DNA of 12,461 bases from an uncultured Clostridia bacterium (lineage in GTDB: Bacteria; Bacillota_A; Clostridia; Oscillospirales; Oscillospiraceae), in the NCBI GenBank assembly GCA_947167435.1, contig CAMVIC010000022.1, positions 1 to 12,461 on the forward strand, in the 5' to 3' direction. A model generated the notes under the pieces. It had not been told where the DNA came from, ran no database searches, and saw only the letters and a list, made by a program, of their open reading frames with translations. Both the position numbers and the translations under genes were made by a program. Shown here in pieces: positions 1 through 6,767 of this stretch (positions are counted from its first letter, which is position 1; the number at the start of each line of letters is the position of its first letter).

Positions 1-37
1 GCATCCCCAGAACATCCCCTTCCGCAGCTGCCTGTAA
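1..37 (+). CDS. possible C-terminal end of an upstream gene (partial)
   Basis: Reading from base 2 gives eleven codons (HPQNIPFRSCL) followed by a TAA stop at 35-37. That TAA overlaps the strong Shine-Dalgarno sequence of the sugar kinase that starts at 50, a layout typical of tightly packed operons, so an upstream gene probably ends here. Eleven residues are too few to name a family. The open frame could also be chance, because any frame of this length is likely to be open in GC-rich DNA. If real, the gene would be the operon member preceding the kinase, and the operon promoter lies outside the window. Confidence 0.3.
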   Translation, partial: HPQNIPFRSCL

Positions 38-49
38 GGAGGCGCAGCT

Positions 50-1117
50 ATGGCAAAATACGATTTCATGTCCTTTGGTGAACCCAATATCCGTCTCACC
101 CCTCCAAATCACGACCGGCTGGGCCAGGCGGAGGAGCTGCAGCTGGGCATTGCCGCGGCGGAGCTCAACTGCTGCGTGAACATCTCAAACCTCTCCGTGG
201 AGAAGCTGATCCCCACCATGAAGACCGCCTACGTCACAAAACTGGTGGACAACTGGACCGGCTCCTACATCGTCAAGCACGCCCAGATGCACGGCGTGGA
301 CATGTCAAACGTAGTGGTGGAGCCCTTCGACAAAATCGGCCGCGTCCGCAACGGTCTGGCCTTTGTGGAGGTGGGCATCGGCCCCCGCCCCAGCTATCAG
401 ATCTATGACCGGGGCCACAGCGCCCTGAGCTACATCAAGCCCGGCGACATTGACTGGGAGAAGGTACTGGACACCCGCTGGTTCCACACCACCGGCATTG
501 TCACCGCCCTGGGTGAGCACACCGTGGGCGAGGTTCTGGCCGCGCTGAAGGCCGCCAAGAAAAACGGCGCCACCACCAGCTACGACCTGAACTACCGCGC
601 CACCCTCTGGAGTAAGGAAGAGGCCCGGGCTGCCGCCGAGCAGCTGATGCCCTATATCGACGTGATCCTCGGCAACGAGGAGGACTTCGACACCATGCTC
701 GGCATCAAGGCCGAGGGCACGGACGAGAACTTCTCCTCCATCGACCCCCAGAACTACCGGAAGGTGGCCGAGAAGGTCATGGAGAAATATCCCCATATCC
801 AGGCCGTGGGCACTTCCCTGCGGGAGGTCAAGACGGCGCTGCTGAATAACTGGCAAGGCTGCATGATGACGAAAAACGGCTTTTTCGTCTCCCGCAAATA
901 CGAGAACATCGAGATCAACGACCGGGTCGGCGGCGGCGACAGCTTCGCCTCCGCGATGATCTGGGGCATGCTGGAGGGGCACGACGACCAGAGCGTGATT
1001 GATTTTGCCACCGCCTACTCCGCCCTCTGCCACACCATCCGCAACGACTGGAACCTGGTGACCCGCGCCGAGGCCGAGTCCCTGGCTGCCGGCGGCAGCG
1101 CCCGCGTCAAACGGTAA
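50..1117 (+). CDS. PfkB-family sugar kinase, 2-keto-3-deoxygluconate kinase-like
   Basis: This 355-residue cytosolic protein belongs to the PfkB/ribokinase family, which moves the ATP gamma-phosphate to a sugar or sugar-acid hydroxyl. The N-terminal GEPNIRLTPP stretch, the YDRGHSALSYIKPGDIDWEK segment, the GNEEDF motif at residues 208-213 and the C-terminal signature DRVGGGDSFASAM (from D291, probable catalytic base D297) are those of KDG-kinase-like members. KDG kinase makes 2-keto-3-deoxy-6-phosphogluconate in uronate and aldonate breakdown. The protein is somewhat longer than usual KDG kinases (about 310-340). The ATG at 50 follows AAGGAGG (36-42) at good spacing. It lies 39 bp upstream of the permease genes on the same strand with no terminator between, so it is probably co-transcribed and may act on a product of the imported solute. 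The family is near certain, but the substrate is not: other keto-deoxy sugars or hexoses are possible. Confidence 0.88.
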   Translation: MAKYDFMSFGEPNIRLTPPNHDRLGQAEELQLGIAAAELNCCVNISNLSVEKLIPTMKTAYVTKLVDNWTGSYIVKHAQMHGVDMSNVVVEPFDKIGRVRNGLAFVEVGIGPRPSYQIYDRGHSALSYIKPGDIDWEKVLDTRWFHTTGIVTALGEHTVGEVLAALKAAKKNGATTSYDLNYRATLWSKEEARAAAEQLMPYIDVILGNEEDFDTMLGIKAEGTDENFSSIDPQNYRKVAEKVMEKYPHIQAVGTSLREVKTALLNNWQGCMMTKNGFFVSRKYENIEINDRVGGGDSFASAMIWGMLEGHDDQSVIDFATAYSALCHTIRNDWNLVTRAEAESLAAGGSARVKR

Positions 1118-1156
1118 GGCGGCGCTCAGAAACTTTCGCAGAAATGGGGGACATGA

Positions 1157-2128
1157 ATGGGTAAATACATAATCAAGCGTATCCTGATGATGATACCGGT
1201 CCTGTTCGGCGTTTCCGTCCTGGTCTTCCTCATCCAGGCCTTCACGCCCGGCGACCCCGCGGACCTGGTGCTGGGCGCCCAGCAGTCGGAGGAGACCAAG
1301 TACGAGTGGCGCGAGAAGTACGACCTGAACGACAACATCGTGGTTCAGTACGGCAAATACATGTACCGGCTGATCACCAAGGGCGATTTCGGCACCTCCT
1401 ATATCTCCGGCACCTCCGTCAATTCCGACCTGGCCCGCCGTCTCCCCATCTCCCTGATGCTGGCGGCCCTTGCCACCGTGGTGGCGGCCCTGATCGGCGT
1501 CCCGCTGGGGATTCTGTCAGCCAAATACCGAGGGAAATGGATTGACGCCCTCTGCCGCGTAATCAGCATCGTCGGCATCTCCCTGCCGATCTTCTGGTTC
1601 GCGTTTCTGGCCATCATGCTCTTCGCGGTGAACCTGCGCTGGCTGCCGGTCTCTGGCCTGATGACGCCCAAGCACTGGATCATGCCCGTGCTGGTCACCG
1701 GCATCCTGAGCTCGGCCTCCATCATGCGCATCACCCGCTCCTCCGTGCTGGACAACATCTCTCAGGACTTTGTCCGCACCGCCCGCGCCAAGGGCCAGAA
1801 GGAGAGCAAGATCATGAGCCATCACATTCTCCGCAACTCCATGATCAACATTGCCAACATCATCGGCAACCAGTTCTCCAACAACCTGGGCGGCACCGCC
1901 GTCATCGAGACCTGCTTTGTCATCACCGGTCTCGGCACCATGATGGTCTCCGCCATCAACAACCGCGACTACACCACCCTGCGCGCCAGCGTCCTGGTGG
2001 TCGCCCTTGCGATTTCCATCGTCAACCTCCTGGTCGACCTGTCCTTCTGTCTGATCGACCCGCGCGTGAAGGCCCAGTATACCACAGGAAAGAAGAAGAA
2101 AAAGAAAACCGCCGAGAAGGCCGCCTGA
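1157..2128 (+). CDS. dipeptide/oligopeptide-type ABC transporter permease, DppB/OppB-like
   Basis: This 323-residue integral membrane protein is one of the two transmembrane subunits of a family-5 (peptide/nickel type) ABC importer. The N-terminus (MGKYIIKRILMMIPVLFGVS) is the classic first helix of DppB/OppB proteins, followed by the periplasm-facing FTPGDPAD segment. Several further hydrophobic helices follow. The EAA coupling loop, which contacts the ATPases, starts near D204 (DFVRTARAKGQKESKI). The C-terminus is a cytosolic lysine-rich tail at about residues 313-320. The ATG at 1157 is preceded by a GGGGGA ribosome binding site. The alternative ATG at 1153 is followed almost at once by a stop. 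It is followed 34 bp later by its partner permease. The family permits peptides, nickel chelates, opines or oligosaccharides as substrate, so no substrate is assigned. Confidence 0.93.
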   Translation: MGKYIIKRILMMIPVLFGVSVLVFLIQAFTPGDPADLVLGAQQSEETKYEWREKYDLNDNIVVQYGKYMYRLITKGDFGTSYISGTSVNSDLARRLPISLMLAALATVVAALIGVPLGILSAKYRGKWIDALCRVISIVGISLPIFWFAFLAIMLFAVNLRWLPVSGLMTPKHWIMPVLVTGILSSASIMRITRSSVLDNISQDFVRTARAKGQKESKIMSHHILRNSMINIANIIGNQFSNNLGGTAVIETCFVITGLGTMMVSAINNRDYTTLRASVLVVALAISIVNLLVDLSFCLIDPRVKAQYTTGKKKKKKTAEKAA

Positions 2129-2162
2129 TTGGAAACAGGGTCAAATCGGAAAGGAGGATCTC

Positions 2163-3044
2163 ATGGACACAAGCGTTGAAAAAAACGAAAAGTATCCCAA
2201 GCACAAAAGCTCTACCCAGGAGGCCCTGGGGAGACTGGTCAAAAACAAAACCGCCATGCTGGGCTTTTTTGTCCTGGTTGTCATGATCCTGGCATGTCTC
2301 TTCGCAAACCTGATCTGTCCGGAGGGCTATGACGCCCAGAACATCACTGCCCGCTTCACCGCCCCCTGCCGGCAGTACCTCTTCGGCACCGACAGCCTGG
2401 GCCGCTCCATGCTGGCCCGCGTGCTCTACGGCGGCCGCTACTCCATCCTGATCGGCATCGGCGCCGCCACCGTCAGCATGATCGGCGGCGTGCTGCTGGG
2501 CCTGATCGCCGCCTATTACGGCGGCCGGGTGGACAACATCGTCATGCGTATTCTGGACGTGTTCAACGCCATCCCCAGCCTGCTGCTGGCCATCGTGGTT
2601 GCCTCCCTCTTCGGCGGCACCGTGTTCAACTGCATCATGGCGGTGGGCATAGCGGGCATCCCGTCCATTGCGCGAACCGCCCGCGGCCCGGCCCTGGCCA
2701 TCATGAATCAGGACTATATCGAGGCCGCCAAGAGCATCGACGCCAGCAACTTCCGCATCATGCTCCGGCACGTGCTGCCCAACATCAGCAGCGTCCTCAT
2801 CGTGCGCTACGCCATGAACATCGGCTTCGCCATTCTGACCACCTCGGGCCTGAGCTTCCTGGGTCTGGGCGTCAAGCCGCCCACACCCGAGTGGGGCGCG
2901 ATGCTCTCCGGCGCGCGCCAGTACATGGCCACGGCACCCTATCTGATCATCATCCCGGGCCTGGCCATCGCGCTGATCGTGCTGGCCACCAACCTCTTCG
3001 GCGACGGTCTGCGCGACGCGCTTGACCCGAAGCTCAAGTACTGA
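2163..3044 (+). CDS. dipeptide/oligopeptide-type ABC transporter permease, DppC/OppC-like
   Basis: This 293-residue protein is the second transmembrane subunit of the importer. It has the cytosolic N-terminal leader and first helix of the OppC_N type (KNKTAMLGFFVLVVMILACL), then the conserved FGTDSLGRSMLARVLYGGR segment that marks DppC/OppC proteins. The EAA loop begins near D184 (DYIEAAKSIDASNFRIM), and the TSGLSFLGLGVKPPTPEWG segment typical of the family follows. It ends GDGLRDALDPKLKY, also characteristic. A strong AAAGGAGGA ribosome binding site sits just before the ATG at 2163. It should pair with the preceding DppB-like subunit to form the membrane channel and dock the two following ATPases. 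Length is normal and no defect is seen. Confidence 0.94.
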   Translation: MDTSVEKNEKYPKHKSSTQEALGRLVKNKTAMLGFFVLVVMILACLFANLICPEGYDAQNITARFTAPCRQYLFGTDSLGRSMLARVLYGGRYSILIGIGAATVSMIGGVLLGLIAAYYGGRVDNIVMRILDVFNAIPSLLLAIVVASLFGGTVFNCIMAVGIAGIPSIARTARGPALAIMNQDYIEAAKSIDASNFRIMLRHVLPNISSVLIVRYAMNIGFAILTTSGLSFLGLGVKPPTPEWGAMLSGARQYMATAPYLIIIPGLAIALIVLATNLFGDGLRDALDPKLKY

Positions 3045-3067
3045 CGGGCAGAAACGGGGGAAATTCT

Positions 3068-4042
3068 ATGGAAGAAAAGAACAGCATTCTGTCGGTCAAG
3101 GACCTGACCGTTCATTACTTCACGGTGGACATGGGCGAATGCCACGCCGTCAACCACGTCTCCTTTGATCTGGGCGAGGGCGAGACCCTGGGCCTGGTGG
3201 GAGAGACCGGCGCCGGCAAGACCACCATCGCGCTGAGCATCCTGGGTCTGCTGCAGTCGCCTCCGGGCCGCGTGCTCAGCGGCGAGATCCTCTACAAGGG
3301 TGAGGACCTGCTGACCAAGGGCGAGGCCAAAATGCGCAAGATCCGCGGCGAGGAGATCGCCATGGTGTTCCAGGACCCCATGACCGCCCTGAACCCGGTG
3401 GACCGGGTAGGCGATCAGATCGCCGAGATGATCTATCTGCACCAGAACGTCAGCCGGGCGGAGGCCGTGGAAAAGGCCGCCCAGATGCTGGAGCTGGTGG
3501 GCATCTCCAGAGACCGCTACCGGGAGTTTCCGCACCAGTTCTCCGGCGGCATGAAGCAGCGCGTCATCATCGCCATGGCCCTGTCCTGCTCGCCCAAAAT
3601 CCTGCTGGCGGACGAGCCCACCACCGCCCTGGACGTGACCATCCAGGCCCAGGTGCTGGACATGATGAACCAGCTGAAAAAGGACCTGGGCACCTCAGTC
3701 ATCCTCATCACCCACGACCTGGGCGTGGTAGCCCAGATGTGCAACCGGGTGGCCATCGTCTATGCCGGGGAAATCGTGGAGATCGGCACCGTGGAGGACA
3801 TTTTTGACCGCACGGGACACCCCTACACCAAGGGCCTCTTCACCTCCCTGCCCGGCTTCGATGAAAACAGCACGCGGCTCAAGCCGATCCCCGGCCTGAT
3901 GCCCGACCCCTCCAATCTGCCCGAGCACTGCAAGTTCGCGCCCCGCTGCGAGCACTGCTGCGAGGAATGTGAAAAGCGCACGCCGGAATTTACCGAGGTC
4001 AGCCCCGGGCATTTCGTGCGCTGCCACCTGGCCAAGGCCTGA
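3068..4042 (+). CDS. dipeptide/oligopeptide-type ABC transporter ATPase, DppD/OppD-like
   Basis: This 324-residue ATPase powers the importer from the cytosolic face. Visible motifs are Walker A GETGAGKTT (residues 45-53), the ABC signature FSGGMKQR (158-165), Walker B ending in D182 with catalytic E183, and the switch histidine H216. All catalytic positions look intact. The C-terminal oligopeptide-transporter domain carries HPYTKGLFTSLPG and a cysteine cluster at C288, C294, C301 and C319, with extra C297 and C298. In characterised DppD/OppD proteins cysteines of this arrangement hold a [4Fe-4S] cluster, so one is likely here too. The gene starts 23 bp after the DppC-like gene behind GGGGGA and ends 11 bp before the second ATPase gene. 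It should form a heterodimer with that protein. Confidence 0.94.
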   Translation: MEEKNSILSVKDLTVHYFTVDMGECHAVNHVSFDLGEGETLGLVGETGAGKTTIALSILGLLQSPPGRVLSGEILYKGEDLLTKGEAKMRKIRGEEIAMVFQDPMTALNPVDRVGDQIAEMIYLHQNVSRAEAVEKAAQMLELVGISRDRYREFPHQFSGGMKQRVIIAMALSCSPKILLADEPTTALDVTIQAQVLDMMNQLKKDLGTSVILITHDLGVVAQMCNRVAIVYAGEIVEIGTVEDIFDRTGHPYTKGLFTSLPGFDENSTRLKPIPGLMPDPSNLPEHCKFAPRCEHCCEECEKRTPEFTEVSPGHFVRCHLAKA

Positions 4043-4053
4043 GGGAGGTTCGT

Positions 4054-5013
4054 ATGGCGGAAATATTAGAAGTCAAGCACCTGAAAAAATACTTTGACGT
4101 GAGCGCCGGCACCCTGCACGCGGTGGACGACCTGAACTTCAAGATCGAGGAAGGCACCACCCTGGGCGTCGTGGGCGAGAGCGGCTGCGGAAAGTCCACT
4201 CTGGGCCGCGTGCTGATCCACCTGCTGGAATCCACCGACGGCCAGATCCTCTACAAGGGCGAGGACATCACCCATGTCAGCTCCAAGCGGCTGACCCAGC
4301 TGCGGCACGACATGCAGATCATTTTCCAGGACCCCTTTGCCTCGCTGAACCCCAGAATGACCATCTATCAGACCATTGCCGAGCCCATGCAGATTGCAGG
4401 CGGTTACAGCAAGGCCCGGATCAACGAGAATGTGTACAAGATGATGGATACCGTGGGCCTGGCCCGGCGCCTTGCCAACGCCTATCCCCACGAGCTGGAC
4501 GGCGGCCGCCGGCAGCGCATCGGCATTGCCCGCGCCCTGGTCATGAACCCCAAGTTCGTGGTCTGCGACGAGCCGGTCTCCGCGCTGGACGTGTCCATTC
4601 AGGCACAGATCATCAATCTTCTGCTGGACATTCAGGAAGAGCGGAAGATCACCTACGTTTTCATTACCCACGACCTGATGGTGGTCAAGTACATCTCCGA
4701 CCAGATCATGGTCATGTACCTGGGCCAGATGGTGGAGTTTGCGGACAACGAGGAACTCTTTGCCCATCCCACTCACCCCTACACCCAGGCCCTGCTCTCC
4801 GCGGTGCCCCAGCCGGATATCCACAAGAAGACGGAACGGATCATCATGAAGGGCGAGATCAAGTCCCCCATCGATCCGGGCCCCGGCTGCCGCTTCGCCG
4901 CCCGCTGCCCCTTCGCCAGGGACATCTGCCGCCAGGAATCCCCCGCCCTGCGGGAGACCAAGCCCGGCCACGTGGTCGCCTGCCACTTCGCAGGCGAGCT
5001 GGAAACTCTGTAA
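4054..5013 (+). CDS. dipeptide/oligopeptide-type ABC transporter ATPase, DppF/OppF-like, with LDGGR signature
   Basis: This 319-residue ATPase is the second nucleotide-binding subunit. Walker A is GESGCGKST (41-49), Walker B ends in D172 with catalytic E173, and the switch histidine is H206. The ABC signature reads LDGGRRQR (148-155), so the serine of the usual LSGGQ is an aspartate (D149) and the glutamine an arginine. I know this form from other clostridial transporters, so it looks like a lineage trait rather than damage. The C-terminal domain has HPYTQALLSAVPQP and cysteines C279, C285, C292 and C310, the same 5-6-17 spacing as the main cysteines of the DppD partner, suggesting a [4Fe-4S] cluster in each. 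The gene starts 11 bp after its partner behind a GGAGG site. A hairpin follows its stop codon. Confidence 0.93.
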   Translation: MAEILEVKHLKKYFDVSAGTLHAVDDLNFKIEEGTTLGVVGESGCGKSTLGRVLIHLLESTDGQILYKGEDITHVSSKRLTQLRHDMQIIFQDPFASLNPRMTIYQTIAEPMQIAGGYSKARINENVYKMMDTVGLARRLANAYPHELDGGRRQRIGIARALVMNPKFVVCDEPVSALDVSIQAQIINLLLDIQEERKITYVFITHDLMVVKYISDQIMVMYLGQMVEFADNEELFAHPTHPYTQALLSAVPQPDIHKKTERIIMKGEIKSPIDPGPGCRFAARCPFARDICRQESPALRETKPGHVVACHFAGELETL

Positions 5014-5016
5014 TCC

Positions 5017-5032
5017 CAGACGGGAACGTCTG
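5017..5032 (+). promoter_or_regulatory. intercistronic stem-loop between ATPase and binding-protein genes
   Basis: The 16 bases CAGACGGGAACGTCTG form a perfect 6-bp stem closed by a GGAA loop of the stable GNRA type. It lies three bases after the ATPase stop codon and ends ten bases before the ribosome binding site AGGAGG (5043-5048). No run of T follows, so it is not an intrinsic terminator. A likely role is to protect the 5' end of a processed binding-protein mRNA, or to slow decay from the 3' side of the upstream message, giving more binding protein than membrane parts. The structure is seen directly, while the role is inferred. Confidence 0.6.
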
Positions 5033-5056
5033 AAAATAAAACAGGAGGATAACGCA

Positions 5057-6670
5057 ATGTCTAAGAAAACCCTGAAAACCGTTCTCAGCATGTGCCTGAT
5101 CCTTGCGATCATGGCGTCTCTCAGCGTCTGTGCCTTTGCCGAAGGCACCACCACCAAGGATACCCTGTATTTGATCACCACCAACGACCACGGCAACGTC
5201 AACCCCGCCGAGTCCATCGGCGACAACGCCGCCATGCTGATGAGCATGTGCACCAACTACCTCTTCGACTACTATCGCAACGGCGACGGTGTCGAGTACG
5301 GCATCTGCGACAAGGGCCTCGCCACCGAGTACACCCTCGATGACGACAACATGGGCATCACCATCAAGCTGCGCGAGGGCGTGAAGTTCCAGAACGGCAA
5401 CGACTTCACCGCCAAGGACGTTCCCTTCTCCTTCGGTTTCTTCAAGGACTCCTCCGACATGTCCTTCATCGACTTTGCCAACATCCAAGTCGTCGATGAC
5501 TACACCGTGTACGTTCCCTTCACCCGTCTGTACAGCGGCGCTCTGAGCAAGCTGGGCGTCATCCCCATGTGGAGCAGCGAGTACTTTGACGAAATCGGCG
5601 GCGACACCGCGATCTTCTTCCACGACGCCCCCATCGGCACCGGCGCTTACCAGATCGTGGAGTACATCCGCGACGACCACGTGAACCTGGTTGCCAACCC
5701 CAACTACTATGAAGGCGCTCCCATCATCTCCAACATCAACGTCCGCTTCATCACCGAGTCCTCCGTTGCCTTCTCCGAGCTGGAGACCGGCGGCGCCGAC
5801 TACCTGTACAAGATGTCCGGCACCGACATCACCGCCCTGCAGAGCGGCCTGTACGACGGCCAGCTGGAGCTCTACAGCCAGATGCAGTCCGACGCTTTCA
5901 ACCTGGGCTTCAACGGCTACTCCCCCCTGTGGAAGGACGTCCGCGTCCGTCAGGCTTTCTGCTATGCGGTTGACCGCTCCAGCTGCGTGATGGTATTCGA
6001 CGGTCTGGCCGTCGACATGTGGTGGGTCCTGGCCGACGACTCCGGCCGCATGAACAAGTACGAGGGCGATGACTGGTTCTATCCGTACAACCCCGACATG
6101 GCAAAGCAGCTGCTGGCTGAGGCCGGCTACGTCGACAACGACGGCGACGGCATCGTCGAGTCCCCCGAGGGTCAGCCTCTGGTCGTCCGCTGGCTGTACC
6201 TGGGCACCAACCAGACCTACGCCACCATCGGCGAGGTTCTGAAGAACAACCTCCAGCAGGTCGGCATCGGCATGGAGCTCAAGCCCTATGACCGCGCCAG
6301 CTACGACAGCGCCATGCGCAACGACGTCAACGACTGGGATATGATGGCCATGAACATGGAAGGCCCCACCACCGCCAAGGGCTGGGACATCACCCCCAAC
6401 ATCTACCTGCAGACCTACATCCACGCCGACCAGTTCGACACCTGGGCCGATTACCAGGAGAAGTGGATTGAGCCGCTGAACGGCGAGCTCGACACCACCA
6501 AGTTCTGGGAGATGTTCAGCGATTACCAGGATGTGGTTCTCACCAGCGATTACCTCTACTACTATCCTCTGCTCAACCGCATCGACGCCTCCGCTTACGT
6601 CACCAATCTGCACGGTCTGGACCGCATCAGCGCCCACACCTGGTACGTTTCCGAAGCCTACTTTGATTGA
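5057..6670 (+). CDS. family-5 extracellular solute-binding protein of peptide/nickel-type ABC importer, DppA/OppA-like
   Basis: This 537-residue protein captures the solute outside the membrane and delivers it to the importer encoded just upstream. Residues 1-28 form a signal peptide (MSKKTLK, a hydrophobic stretch, then AFA before E29). The family-5 signature is near residues 103-125 (IKLREGVKFQNGNDFTAKDV), and later segments such as PIGTGAYQIVEY and VRQAFCYAVDRS are typical. A calcium-loop-like DNDGDG lies in the AEAGYVDNDGDG stretch, common in the family. The only cysteine near the cleavage site is C25 in LSVC, a poor lipobox, so membrane anchoring is uncertain. Arginine codons here are CGC or CGT with no CGG seen, unlike the neighbours, which fits high expression. 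A strong AGGAGG precedes the ATG. Ligand is unknown. Confidence 0.93.
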   Translation: MSKKTLKTVLSMCLILAIMASLSVCAFAEGTTTKDTLYLITTNDHGNVNPAESIGDNAAMLMSMCTNYLFDYYRNGDGVEYGICDKGLATEYTLDDDNMGITIKLREGVKFQNGNDFTAKDVPFSFGFFKDSSDMSFIDFANIQVVDDYTVYVPFTRLYSGALSKLGVIPMWSSEYFDEIGGDTAIFFHDAPIGTGAYQIVEYIRDDHVNLVANPNYYEGAPIISNINVRFITESSVAFSELETGGADYLYKMSGTDITALQSGLYDGQLELYSQMQSDAFNLGFNGYSPLWKDVRVRQAFCYAVDRSSCVMVFDGLAVDMWWVLADDSGRMNKYEGDDWFYPYNPDMAKQLLAEAGYVDNDGDGIVESPEGQPLVVRWLYLGTNQTYATIGEVLKNNLQQVGIGMELKPYDRASYDSAMRNDVNDWDMMAMNMEGPTTAKGWDITPNIYLQTYIHADQFDTWADYQEKWIEPLNGELDTTKFWEMFSDYQDVVLTSDYLYYYPLLNRIDASAYVTNLHGLDRISAHTWYVSEAYFD

Positions 6671-6711
6671 TTCCCCGACCTCTGAGCAGAAAAACCAATT
6701 CACCTAAAAAA

Positions 6712-6745
6712 CAGGGCTGCACACGTCAAAGCGGGTGCAGCCCTG
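6712..6745 (+). terminator. stem-loop after the binding-protein gene, partial terminator or attenuator
   Basis: CAGGGCTGCAC (6712-6722) pairs perfectly with GTGCAGCCCTG (6735-6745) around a 12-base loop. On the plus strand only CTTTC follows, a weak T tract, so this may be leaky and allow reduced readthrough into the next two genes. On the minus strand the stem is followed by six Ts (the A run at 6706-6711), so it would stop antisense transcription better. No promoter is evident between here and 6768, which supports readthrough. Confidence 0.65.
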
Positions 6746-6752
6746 CTTTCAG

Positions 6753-6763
6753 AAGGAAAGGAA
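6753..6763 (+). promoter_or_regulatory. ribosome binding site deciding the ATG at 6768
   Basis: The purine-rich AAGGAAAGGAA lies 4-14 bases before the ATG at 6768. A longer open frame beginning with GTG at 6735 would start inside the right arm of the stem-loop and has no such site, so 6768 is taken as the start. Confidence 0.7.
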
Positions 6764-6767
6764 GCCC

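Noticed and set aside
1153..1164. ATG at 1153 as start near the DppB-like gene
   Set aside because: It gives only three codons before TAA. The ATG four bases later opens the real frame.
5123..5134. LSVC as a lipobox of the binding protein
   Set aside because: Valine before the cysteine breaks the usual rule, and a good signal peptidase I site follows. Kept as an open question in the findings and not annotated.
4859..6703. Open frame of 614 codons on the minus strand opposite the binding-protein gene
   Set aside because: It is the mirror of a real gene with strong family motifs. Its composition (valine, glycine, alanine, histidine, aspartate runs) is that of an antisense reading of GC-rich codons, and no ribosome binding site or family motif is seen.
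6735..6767. GTG start at 6735 for the propeller gene
   Set aside because: It lies in the right arm of the stem-loop and lacks a ribosome binding site, while the ATG at 6768 has a good one.
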